From Methylomonas subterranea (GTDB lineage: Bacteria > Pseudomonadota > Gammaproteobacteria > Methylococcales > Methylomonadaceae): a DNA stretch of 64,000 bases. Positions within the stretch are counted from its first letter, which is position 1; every line of letters starts with the position of its first letter. Below are positions 34,170 to 41,841 of this stretch, piece after piece. The notes under the pieces were generated by a model that worked only from the letters and a program-made list of their open reading frames with translations, did not search any database and was not told where the DNA came from. The translations under genes and the position numbers were made by a program. The stretch covers positions 1 through 64,000 of the forward strand of contig NZ_JANIBJ010000013.1 of the NCBI RefSeq assembly GCF_024505185.1, given 5' to 3'.

Positions 34170-35414
34170 TTAACCCTTACCCGGCTTGCGACACCATTTT
34201 TCGGGATCGACAGCCCTGCCTTTGTGGCGTATGCCAAAATAAAGCGCAGCGCTGGAGCGCCCCCCGCTACGGCCGACCGATGCCACTATATCGCCCGTTT
34301 TAACATACTCGCCAACGCTTTTATGCAAACTCTGGTTAAACGCATATAAGCTCATATAGCCTTTCCCATGGTCGACTATCAGCATCAAGCCATAGCCTCG
34401 CAGCCAATCGGCATAAACCACCCTCCCCGCCGCCACCGCATGAATCGCGGCGCCCTCGCTGGCGCCGATGACCGTGCCATCCCACGTAGTTTCGAAGCGC
34501 CGGCCGCCGAATCGCTCAACAATGGCTCCCTGCACCGGCCAGGGCAATTGGCCTTGCAATTCCGCAAAGGCTTTGCCGGAAGGTATTGGCTCTGGAGGAA
34601 GTGGCGCGGTTTTTTTTGTCTGAACCTGCCGTGGCGGTTGCTCTGTGGGCGCCGGCTTCCGTTCGGCGGTCGCTTCCGATGACGACGACTGTGGTTCATT
34701 ATCATGACTTTTCTGCAATGATGCCAGCAGCGCCGCCAATTTTTTCTCGTCATGAATCAAATTTGCGAGTTGATGCCGTTTGTCGGCTTGCTCGCGGCTG
34801 ATTTGAGCCAACAGGTTTTCGCGTTGTCGCTTCAGGAGTTGCAGCGCATCGGCTTCCTGTTGTTTCTTTTGCAGAGCGACTTGCAATAATTGGCTTTCGG
34901 TATCTTTTCGTGCTTCCAACTGCCTCAAGGTTTTAAAATCATTCTCTATCAATTGCAGCTTTTGCAGCCGCGCCTTGCTGATGTAGTCGTAGTAAATCAG
35001 CATGCGTCCCGATACGGTCGGGTCGCGTTGGCTTAATAGTACATCGAAGCCTTCCTTGTTTCCCATGGCATGGGCGGATTTTACCAATCCCTCCAATTCG
35101 TGCTGTTGCGTGCGCAAATCCCTTTGTACACCGTCTATCTTGTTCCTTATATCTGTTAACGCCTGCTCTTGTTGGCGGATTTCCAATTTGATGGACTCCA
35201 GCGCATTGATTTGTTCGCCATATTGTTTTTCCAACTTGCGCAATTGTTCTATCTGGGCGTCTTTTTCCTCGCCCAGCTTTTTGACATCGCCGTCGACCTT
35301 TTGGATTTTGGCTTGTACGTCGGCCAATTCGCGTTCTTTTAGCGCATTGCTCTCCGCCCAAGCGGCTTGACCGATACTCGTCCAGGTCAGCCAAATCCAA
35401 AGCCAAATCCTCAT
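34170..35414 (-). CDS. envC: Murein hydrolase activator EnvC
   Basis: The 414-aa protein has a signal peptide (about 1-20) and a long coiled-coil half (about residues 22-230, many Q/E/K/L heptads). A linker rich in Pro and Gln precedes a LytM/M23-like domain (about 285-410). The zinc ligands of active M23 enzymes are missing: the HxGxD position reads TTWDGTVIG and the HxH position reads LYFGIRH. This is the expected state of EnvC, which activates amidases AmiA/AmiB at the septum rather than cutting murein itself. It is followed by ctpA. The start was kept at ATG 35414 because the signal peptide begins there. Confidence 0.9.
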   Translation of the reverse strand: MRIWLWIWLTWTSIGQAAWAESNALKERELADVQAKIQKVDGDVKKLGEEKDAQIEQLRKLEKQYGEQINALESIKLEIRQQEQALTDIRNKIDGVQRDLRTQQHELEGLVKSAHAMGNKEGFDVLLSQRDPTVSGRMLIYYDYISKARLQKLQLIENDFKTLRQLEARKDTESQLLQVALQKKQQEADALQLLKRQRENLLAQISREQADKRHQLANLIHDEKKLAALLASLQKSHDNEPQSSSSEATAERKPAPTEQPPRQVQTKKTAPLPPEPIPSGKAFAELQGQLPWPVQGAIVERFGGRRFETTWDGTVIGASEGAAIHAVAAGRVVYADWLRGYGLMLIVDHGKGYMSLYAFNQSLHKSVGEYVKTGDIVASVGRSGGRSSAALYFGIRHKGRAVDPEKWCRKPGKG

Positions 35415-35836
35415 AATTATGCGACCAGGGATGGCTTCATGGCTTCAAGCGCGGGTTGTTGTCCCCCGAAAACTGTCGGCATGGACTAGGATGAAGCGAT
35501 GGTTTTTCTGTTGGGTTTGGTGCCGGGGCTGTAGCGGTAAACTGGGTATAAAACAATAGGTCTCGGATGATTTGCCACGGTCTTTACACTCCAATCGGTT
35601 TCCATGGGTTTGGGACTTGCGCCGCCAATATTCAGACAATCAAAAAACTCGGCTTGATCCAGCGCGTCACAGTCACAGCTATTGATCATTGCGGCCCACT
35701 CTGTTAGATTTGCTGACTTTTTGCGGCGACTCAAGCGATATTTCACTTGGTTTAACATTATTATACAGTAGGCGTATGTTGGCGTAGCGTGAAAATAGCC
35801 CGCCCCCCCGCGCAGCGAATTTAATTAGACGGCCCT
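35415..35836. other. Gap of 422 bp; one doubtful minus-strand ORF
   Basis: This region is bounded by envC (-) and the ArsR gene (+), so it should contain their divergent promoters. The only ORF of interest is a 90-codon frame on the minus strand at 35486-35758, listed separately. Confidence 0.4.
35486..35758 (-). CDS. Doubtful hypothetical protein
   Basis: This 90-aa frame starts MLNQVKYRLSRRKKSANLTE and contains INSCDCDALDQAEFFDCLN. The residue mix is credible for a small protein, with a basic start and an acidic centre. There is no visible ribosome binding site before the ATG and no recognised family. It may be a remnant or an untranslated frame. Confidence 0.3.
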   Translation of the reverse strand: MLNQVKYRLSRRKKSANLTEWAAMINSCDCDALDQAEFFDCLNIGGASPKPMETDWSVKTVANHPRPIVLYPVYRYSPGTKPNRKTIASS

Positions 35837-36148
35837 ATGGAAGATAACGACGACCACATACTCCATGACGACAGCGACATCAATCGAGCCGCGCGTTGCT
35901 TAAAAGCCATGTCTCACCCGTTGCGGCTGAAAATTTTATGCGTACTGGGCGATAAATCCATTAGCGTACAGGATATCGTCGAACAGGTCGGCACCAGTCA
36001 GAGTAATATCTCGCAACATTTGGCGATACTCAGGGATAAGGGGATTCTGGATTTCAAAAAGGATGCCAATCGGGTCTATTACTTTATAGACGATAAGCGG
36101 GTAATCCACCTGATCGAAATGATGCGCAAGGTTTTCTGCGAAAATTAA
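35837..36148 (+). CDS. ArsR-family transcriptional regulator
   Basis: The 103-aa winged-helix protein has the typical helix-turn-helix (VQDIVEQVGTSQSNISQHLAILRDKGILDFKKD, about residues 46-78) and a wing reading ANRVYYFID. The N-terminal lead (HDDSDINRAARCLKAMSHPLRLKILCVL) matches the ArsR/SmtB fold. Cys residues (C20, C34 and C101) could be used for a redox or metal/sulfur signal, but the classical CVCDLC or ELCVCDL motif is absent. It directly precedes a membrane rhodanese, so persulfide or sulfide sensing (BigR/SqrR-like) is a reasonable guess. Confidence 0.85.
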   Translation: MEDNDDHILHDDSDINRAARCLKAMSHPLRLKILCVLGDKSISVQDIVEQVGTSQSNISQHLAILRDKGILDFKKDANRVYYFIDDKRVIHLIEMMRKVFCEN

Positions 36149-36179
36149 TTTCCTTCTAAATCACCTCATAAAAATCCCG

Positions 36180-36620
36180 ATGGATCAATATATAGAATTT
36201 ATAACCAATCATTATTTGCTTTCGTTTTCGCTAGTCTGCGTTGTCTTTCTGCTGATTCAGGATTTGCTGTCGAATTCCTTTAACGCTTACGAGAGCATTT
36301 CTCCGCTGATTGCCGTCACTAAAATGAATGACGACAAAACCGTGATCATCGATGTCAGAGAACCTAACGAATTTGTCAAAAGTCATATCGAAAATGCCAT
36401 CAATATTCCCCAGGGTAAAATAGACGAAAAGCTGCCCACGCTGGAAAAACACAAGACTCATCCCATTATTGTGGTTTGCCAGACCGGAGCCCGATCCGTA
36501 CCCGCATGCAAAACCCTGACCAAGGCCGGTTTTGAGCTGGTATTCAATATGCAGGGCGGCATGCAATCCTGGGAAGAAAATAATTTACCGATCAAAATCA
36601 GCAAAAAAACGCACGACTAA
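36180..36620 (+). CDS. Membrane-anchored rhodanese-like sulfurtransferase
   Basis: The 146-aa protein has one transmembrane helix (about residues 13-30, LLSFSLVCVVFLLIQDLL) and a single rhodanese domain (about 45-140). It has the DVREPNEFVKSHIENAINIP motif and an active-site loop CQTGARS. It resembles YibN, which sits near secB in gammaproteobacteria. It is placed between an ArsR-type regulator and secB, 25 bp before the latter, likely one transcript. Confidence 0.9.
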   Translation: MDQYIEFITNHYLLSFSLVCVVFLLIQDLLSNSFNAYESISPLIAVTKMNDDKTVIIDVREPNEFVKSHIENAINIPQGKIDEKLPTLEKHKTHPIIVVCQTGARSVPACKTLTKAGFELVFNMQGGMQSWEENNLPIKISKKTHD

Positions 36621-36645
36621 TATCAACCTAACCTGGCACTGAATC

Positions 36646-37122
36646 ATGGCAGAATCCAACCAAGCCGGCGAAAAGCAATTCGCCATCCAGAAAATCTACA
36701 CCAAGGATATTTCTTTTGAAACCCCAAATTCACCGAAAATATTCACCCTAAAATGGGAACCCGCGCTGGACTTGAATTTGGGCACTCACGTCGAATCGCT
36801 GGAAAACTCCATGTTTGAAGTGGCTCTCAGCATTACCGTGACGGTTAAACTAGCGGAAAGCATCGCCTATCTGGTCGAAATCAAACAAGCCGGTATTTTC
36901 ACTATCTCCGGCTTCAGCGAACAGGAAATGGGGCCCATGCTGGGCAGCTTTTGTCCCAATGTGCTATTTCCCTACGCCAGGGAAGTGATATCGGATTTGG
37001 TCAACAAGGGCGGTTTTCCGCAATTGATTTTGGCTCCGGTCAACTTTGACGCCCTTTATATGCAGCACTTGCAACAAAACCAGCAAAATCAACAAGGCGC
37101 GGAAGCCAAAACCCTCAATTAA
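36646..37122 (+). CDS. secB: Protein-export chaperone SecB
   Basis: The 158-aa cytosolic chaperone shows the SecB core: FAIQKIYTKDISFETPNSP, TVTVKLAESIAYLVEIKQAGIF and LFPYAREVISDLVNKGGFPQL, the region contacting SecA and substrate. The C-terminal tail (QNQQNQQGAEAKTLN) is Gln-rich. It keeps unfolded precursors soluble and hands them to SecA. It is followed by gpsA with a 5-bp gap, the conserved rhodanese-secB-gpsA arrangement. Confidence 0.95.
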   Translation: MAESNQAGEKQFAIQKIYTKDISFETPNSPKIFTLKWEPALDLNLGTHVESLENSMFEVALSITVTVKLAESIAYLVEIKQAGIFTISGFSEQEMGPMLGSFCPNVLFPYAREVISDLVNKGGFPQLILAPVNFDALYMQHLQQNQQNQQGAEAKTLN

Positions 37123-37127
37123 ACAGC

Positions 37128-38126
37128 ATGGCCCCATCAATTAGCGTTCTGGGCGCTGGCTCATGGGGCACCGCCCTTGCGATACAAGCCGCTCGGAACG
37201 GCTGCGACACTGTGCTATGGGGGCATGGCGCGCAACACGTTTCAGCGCTGCGGCTGGCCGGCGAAAATCAGCGCTATTTGCCGGGTTGCCCGTTCCCCCC
37301 CAACTTGACGGTAACGAACGACCTGCGGCAATGCGTTTTGTCTAGCTCAATGCTGCTATTATCGGTGCCTAGTCATGCTTTTAAATCCACTCTCCGGCAG
37401 ATAAAGCCTTATCTGGGAGACCAGCCGCGTATCGCCTGGGCCACCAAGGGATTCGATAGCGACAATGGCGCCTTGTTAAGCGAAGTCGTGGTGGAAACCT
37501 TGGGTGCCAATGTCTTGACCGCCGCATTGTCCGGCCCCACTTTCGCAAAGGAAGTTGCGGACGGCCTGCCAACCGCCATTACCATTGCCTCGGCCTCGAG
37601 GGATTTTGCGGCGCGGGTGGCGGAAATCCTGCATAACCAGCATTTTAGAGTCTATACCAGCAGCGATATCATCGGCGTCCAGGTTGGCGGGGCTTGCAAG
37701 AATGTTCTGGCCATTGCGGCCGGCATAGCCGACGGACTAGGTCTGGGCGCGAATACGCGGGCGGCGCTGGTGACTCGCGGCCTCACCGAGATCATGCGGC
37801 TAGGCATAGAACTAGGCGGCCAATCGGACACCTTCATGGGCTTGGCAGGCTTGGGAGACCTGATTCTGACCTGCACCGATAACCAATCCAGAAACCGCCG
37901 CTTCGGCCTCGCGCTAGGCCAGGGCAAAAGTCGCGCGCAAGCCATCGGGGAAATCGATCAAGCCGTCGAAGGCATCTCGGCCGCGCGGGAGGCTTATCTT
38001 CTGGCGCAAAAGCACCGGGTCGAAATGCCCATCACCGAACAAGTCTACAACGTGTTATTCAACGATTTGCCGCCCATTCGGGCGGTACAAAATCTGTTGG
38101 CCCGCGAACAAAAGCCTGAAATTTAG
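37128..38126 (+). CDS. gpsA: NAD(P)-dependent glycerol-3-phosphate dehydrogenase
   Basis: The 332-aa enzyme begins with a Rossmann nucleotide loop (VLGAGSWGTALAIQAARNG). Typical later segments are LSGPTFAKEVADGLPTA, IGVQVGGACKNVLAIAAGIADGLGLGAN with the catalytic lysine in CKNV, and FMGLAGLGDLILTCTDNQSRN. It reduces dihydroxyacetone phosphate to sn-glycerol 3-phosphate for phospholipid synthesis. It is the last gene of the run that starts with the rhodanese. Confidence 0.95.
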   Translation: MAPSISVLGAGSWGTALAIQAARNGCDTVLWGHGAQHVSALRLAGENQRYLPGCPFPPNLTVTNDLRQCVLSSSMLLLSVPSHAFKSTLRQIKPYLGDQPRIAWATKGFDSDNGALLSEVVVETLGANVLTAALSGPTFAKEVADGLPTAITIASASRDFAARVAEILHNQHFRVYTSSDIIGVQVGGACKNVLAIAAGIADGLGLGANTRAALVTRGLTEIMRLGIELGGQSDTFMGLAGLGDLILTCTDNQSRNRRFGLALGQGKSRAQAIGEIDQAVEGISAAREAYLLAQKHRVEMPITEQVYNVLFNDLPPIRAVQNLLAREQKPEI

Positions 38127-38354
38127 AACACGCCGCGCGGTTTGTAGTTTGCGGCGCACTGAAATCCCTATCCTCCAAGCCCCTGCTCCCCCTCCAAAAC
38201 CGAACTGACATTTTTGTCACACACGACATCAAGATGCCTTTTTAACCACCTGAAAAAAATAAACTTTATTTTCCCGACGAACAAGCCCGTGTTTGCATAA
38301 TCAAATTCAGCGTAAGTCATTGTAGAAAAAGAAAGAATTTAATCCGCATGACTC

Positions 38355-38383
38355 TTGACTAACATCCTGTTGAAACTTATAGT
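38355..38383 (+). promoter_or_regulatory. Sigma70 promoter of the dcw cluster (upstream of mraZ)
   Basis: TTGACT (38355-38360), 17 bases, then TATAGT (38378-38383) form a near-consensus promoter about 60 bp before the mraZ start. It is the expected major promoter (Pmra) of the division and cell-wall operon. Confidence 0.75.
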
Positions 38384-38416
38384 GGTGCAAAAATGATGTA
38401 AAGTGGATAAAAAGGG
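38382..38416 (+). promoter_or_regulatory. Possible MraZ-binding G-rich repeats
   Basis: GTGG (38382-38385), TGATG (38394-38398), GTGG (38403-38406) and AGGG (38413-38416) recur at about 10-bp steps between the promoter and mraZ. MraZ recognises TGGG-like repeats with 10-bp periodicity in its own promoter in other bacteria. The match here is degenerate. Confidence 0.35.
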
Positions 38417-38442
38417 ATTTTTTTGACAATTTGAGGCCCATC

Positions 38443-38910
38443 TTGTTCCGAGGTATCAGTTCAATCAATCTGGATGCGAAAGGCCGCATCGCTATTCCTA
38501 CCCGCTATCGGGAGGAATTACAGGATTGCTGCGAGCGCCAAATGGTTATCACTGTTGCCGTGGATGACAAATGTGTCGGCGAGTCCGGCTGCCTATGGCT
38601 ATACCCCTTGCCAGAATGGGAACAACTGGAACAGACCATCAGCAAATTGCCCACGCTCAACAAAATGGCCGGCAAACTGCGCCGCTTTGTAATCGGCTAC
38701 GCCACGGAATGTGAAATGGATACCCAAGGGCGTTTATTGATACCGGAAAAATTGCGCGAATATGCAGGCATGGATAAGCAACTGTATTTGGTGGGGCAAT
38801 TGAAGAAGTTTGAAATCTGGAGCGACGCCGCCTGGCAGGCGAAAGAGCGGGAGTGGCTGGACGGCAGCGATACCGAGGGGCTTGACGAACTGGGCACTCT
38901 GTCGTTCTGA
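38443..38910 (+). CDS. mraZ: Transcriptional regulator MraZ
   Basis: The start is TTG 38443, giving MFRGISSINLDAKGRIAIPT with GAGG at 38433-38436 as ribosome binding site; a TTG at 38431 coincides with that site. The 155-aa protein has two SpoVT/AbrB-like halves (about residues 5-50 and 77-125), the second with TECEMDTQGRLLIPEKLRE. It forms a ring that binds repeats in its own promoter and represses the dcw operon. It is the first gene of the cluster. Confidence 0.93.
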   Translation: MFRGISSINLDAKGRIAIPTRYREELQDCCERQMVITVAVDDKCVGESGCLWLYPLPEWEQLEQTISKLPTLNKMAGKLRRFVIGYATECEMDTQGRLLIPEKLREYAGMDKQLYLVGQLKKFEIWSDAAWQAKEREWLDGSDTEGLDELGTLSF

Positions 38911-38915
38911 CGCGC

Positions 38916-39845
38916 ATGCCCATGCATCAATCCGTTTTATATGCAGAGGCTATCGATAGCTTAAGAATTAAAGCCGACGGCATTTATATCGACTGTACAT
39001 TCGGGCGAGGTGGTCATAGTACCGGCATCCTGAAACAACTGGGTGACAACGGTAAATTGCTGGCCTTTGACCGGGATATCGAGGCCATAGGCAGTAGCGA
39101 GGCAATCTGCTTATCAACGGACAAACGCTTTACCCTGCATCACGGTTGCTTCGCGGATCTGGCTGAAGTATCCGCCCGTTGCGGCTATACCGGAAAAGTG
39201 GATGGTATTTTACTGGATCTGGGCGTGTCCTCGCCCCAACTGGATAACGCGGAGCGCGGTTTCAGCTTTCTGCGCGACGGCCCGCTGGATATGCGCATGG
39301 ATATCAACCGGGGCCCAACGGCGGCAGAGTATTTGGAACAAGTGGAAGAACATGCTTTGGCGCGGGTACTGTTTGAATATGGCGAAGAGCGCTTTGCCAG
39401 ACGCATTGCCAAAGCCATTGTGGAAAGGCGCCAGCAACAGCCGTTACGGACTACCCTGCAATTGGCCAAATTGATTGAAGACAGCGTGCCATTTAAAGAT
39501 AAGCATAAACATCCGGCCACCCGAACTTTTCAGGCCATCCGGATTGAAATCAACCAGGAATTGGAACAGGTTAAAACGGTACTGCGGCAGGCGGTTCAAG
39601 TGTTGGCGCCCGGCGGAAGACTGGTGGTGATTGCCTTTCATTCACTGGAAGACCGCATTGTCAAGCGCTTTATTCGGGACGAGTCCGGGCTTAAACATAA
39701 TCCGGGCAAATTGCCGGTCAAACAACAGGATATTGCCCGGGGGCAATTGAAAAAAGTGGGTAAATCGATACGCGCGGGCACTGAAGAGCTGCGAACAAAT
39801 CCCAGGGCTCGTAGCGCCATCATGCGCGTGGCCGAGAAAATTTAA
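38916..39845 (+). CDS. rsmH: 16S rRNA m4C1402 methyltransferase RsmH
   Basis: The 309-aa SAM-dependent methyltransferase begins MPMHQSVLYAEAIDSL and carries DCTFGRGGHSTGILKQLG (motif I), LLAFDRDIEAI, DGILLDLGVSSPQLDNAERGFS and DMRMD. The C-terminal AIRIEINQELEQV and VVIAFHSLEDRIVKRF are characteristic. It modifies C1402 of 16S rRNA in the ribosomal P site. It follows mraZ by 5 bp and its stop overlaps ftsL by one base. Confidence 0.95.
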   Translation: MPMHQSVLYAEAIDSLRIKADGIYIDCTFGRGGHSTGILKQLGDNGKLLAFDRDIEAIGSSEAICLSTDKRFTLHHGCFADLAEVSARCGYTGKVDGILLDLGVSSPQLDNAERGFSFLRDGPLDMRMDINRGPTAAEYLEQVEEHALARVLFEYGEERFARRIAKAIVERRQQQPLRTTLQLAKLIEDSVPFKDKHKHPATRTFQAIRIEINQELEQVKTVLRQAVQVLAPGGRLVVIAFHSLEDRIVKRFIRDESGLKHNPGKLPVKQQDIARGQLKKVGKSIRAGTEELRTNPRARSAIMRVAEKI

Positions 39846-40117
39846 TGGCCGCGATAAAGAATCTGTTGCTCGGCATTTTGATTGCAATGCTGATGTTGTC
39901 CGCTATCGCGGTGATATACAGCAAATACCAATCCAGGCAATTATTCATTGAAATCCAGGCCAAGGAAAAACAACTGGACGATTACGAGGTGGAATGGGGG
40001 CGCTTGCAATTGGAACTGACCACTCTGACCGAAGAAAACAGAATTGAAATCGAAGCCAGAAACCGTTTGATGCTGACTTTGCCGGCGCAAAACAAAATCG
40101 TGTACATAAGGCCGTAA
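39845..40117 (+). CDS. ftsL: Cell division protein FtsL
   Basis: The 90-aa bitopic protein has a transmembrane helix (about residues 6-26, LLLGILIAMLMLSAIAVIY) followed by a leucine-zipper-like coiled coil (QAKEKQLDDYEVEWGRLQLE). These are the small-size and topology features of FtsL, which forms a complex with FtsB and FtsQ in the divisome. Position between rsmH and ftsI confirms identity. It shares single-base overlaps with both neighbours. Confidence 0.92.
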   Translation: MAAIKNLLLGILIAMLMLSAIAVIYSKYQSRQLFIEIQAKEKQLDDYEVEWGRLQLELTTLTEENRIEIEARNRLMLTLPAQNKIVYIRP

Positions 40118-41841
40118 TGCGTATTTCCACCGGTACCAGAACCGTTAAACAGCATGCGTCGGATTTTCCCATCAGACGCAAATTGCTGCTCGGAACCATG
40201 TTGACGGCAATGCTGACATTGACCGGGCGGGCCATGCATTTACAAGTGTTCGACAAGGAATTTCTGCAGGACAAAGGCGATTTGCAGCACATCGGCATCG
40301 TCGACGTGCCGGCCTATCGCGGGCAGATCAAGGATAGAAACGGCGAACCGCTGGCCATCAGCACCCCGGTACAGTCGATCTGGATGAACATGCGCCAACT
40401 CAAGGACAGCGAAAAGGACAAATTGGCACAAATGGCCCAAATTTTGGGCATGACCGATAAGGACATGCTGGCATTTCTGAAAAAAGAGGCCGGTAAACGT
40501 TTCGTATACGTTAGAAGGCAGATCAATCCGGATCTTGCGGACAAGGTGAAAGCCTTGGAAATCAACGGTGTCTATTTCGAGCGCGCCTTCAAGCGTTATT
40601 ACCCCGCCGGAGCCACCGCCGGGCACCTGCTGGGTTTTACCAATATCGACGACATCGGTCAGGAAGGGATTGAACACGGTTATGACTACATATTGCGCGG
40701 CAAACCCGGCAAAAAGCGGGTAATCAAGGATGGCAAGGGCCATATCATCAAGGATGTCGAGAATATTCAGGAAGCCGTGCCCGGGCAGGACGTAGTGTTA
40801 ACCATCGACGAGCGCATACAGTATCTGGCCTATAGGGAATTACAGGCCGCCGTGCTTAAGCATAAGGCGCATTCGGCATCGCTGGTGGTTCTGGATGCGA
40901 AAAACGGCGATGTGTTGGCCTCGGTCAGTCAGCCGGCGTTCAATCCGAACAACAGAAAGGAGTTACGCAGCGACCGTTATCGAAACCGGGCCATGGTAGA
41001 CAGTTTCGAGCCCGGATCCACCGTAAAACCCTTCGTGGTTGCGGCGGCGCTGGATGGCGGCTATGTCGACCCGAACGCGTTGATAGAAACGCACGGGGTT
41101 TATCACGTCGGACGCAACGTGGTAAAGGATATTCATAACTACGGCACCATGGACTTGACTTTGGTTTTGCAAAAATCCAGCAATATCGCGGTAACCAAAC
41201 TGGCCATGAGCATGCCGCCGGAATATTTCTGGAGCATATACAGCAATCTGGGTTTCGGCACTTCGGCCGGCGTCGGCTTCCCCGGCGAAGCCAGCGGATC
41301 CTTGCTGGATTACCAGGGCTGGCACGAATTCGACCAAGCCATTTTGTCGTTCGGTTACGGGGTATCGACCTCTATCCTGCAACTGGCGCGAGCTTATACA
41401 GCGCTGGCCGACGACGGTATCGTGCACTCGGTGTCCTTGCTAAAACGCGATGAAGACCCGGACTCGAAACAGATTTTCAAACCAGCCACGGCCCGGAAGG
41501 TCAGAGACATGCTGGAGCACGTGATTAGCAAGGAAGGTACCGCCTATCAAGCCCGCGTGGAAGGCTACCGAGTGGCCGGTAAAACCGGTACCGTGAAAAA
41601 AACCGCGGCAACCGGCGGTTATACCAGCGACAAATACCTGTCGGTATTCGTGGGCATGGCGCCGGCCAGCAATCCGCGCTTCGTGATTGCGGTGGTCGTG
41701 GATGAGCCCAGCACCGGCCAATACTACGGTGGCTTGGTGTCCGCGCCGGCATTTTCCCGGGTCATGGCCGGCATTTTGCGTATTTACGGCGTGGAGCCGG
41801 ATGGCGTGGATACCATGCCCTTATTGTTGACCAGACAATGA
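40117..41841 (+). CDS. ftsI: Septal peptidoglycan transpeptidase FtsI (PBP3)
   Basis: The 574-aa protein has a transmembrane anchor (about 20-45), a PBP dimer-like domain (about 55-220, DVPAYRGQIKDRNGEPLAIS) and a transpeptidase domain. The active-site S-x-x-K is in FEPGSTVKPF near residue 300, S-x-N is in KSSNIAV and KTGT lies near residue 489. It cross-links septal murein during division with FtsW. It sits between ftsL and murE with overlaps on both sides. Confidence 0.95.
   Translation: MRISTGTRTVKQHASDFPIRRKLLLGTMLTAMLTLTGRAMHLQVFDKEFLQDKGDLQHIGIVDVPAYRGQIKDRNGEPLAISTPVQSIWMNMRQLKDSEKDKLAQMAQILGMTDKDMLAFLKKEAGKRFVYVRRQINPDLADKVKALEINGVYFERAFKRYYPAGATAGHLLGFTNIDDIGQEGIEHGYDYILRGKPGKKRVIKDGKGHIIKDVENIQEAVPGQDVVLTIDERIQYLAYRELQAAVLKHKAHSASLVVLDAKNGDVLASVSQPAFNPNNRKELRSDRYRNRAMVDSFEPGSTVKPFVVAAALDGGYVDPNALIETHGVYHVGRNVVKDIHNYGTMDLTLVLQKSSNIAVTKLAMSMPPEYFWSIYSNLGFGTSAGVGFPGEASGSLLDYQGWHEFDQAILSFGYGVSTSILQLARAYTALADDGIVHSVSLLKRDEDPDSKQIFKPATARKVRDMLEHVISKEGTAYQARVEGYRVAGKTGTVKKTAATGGYTSDKYLSVFVGMAPASNPRFVIAVVVDEPSTGQYYGGLVSAPAFSRVMAGILRIYGVEPDGVDTMPLLLTRQ

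Larger units (their letters stand above)
38127..38442. other. Gap of 316 bp upstream of mraZ; promoter region
   Basis: The gap holds the sigma70-like promoter (38355-38383), G-rich motifs about 10 bp apart downstream, and a short CGCCGC/GCGGCG inverted repeat (38131-38156) that may end gpsA transcription. No ORF is supported. Confidence 0.5.

Noticed and set aside
34170-34500. Active LytM peptidase at the EnvC C-terminus
   Set aside because: The zinc-ligand positions are replaced (WDGTV, YFGIRH), so an activator is the right call.
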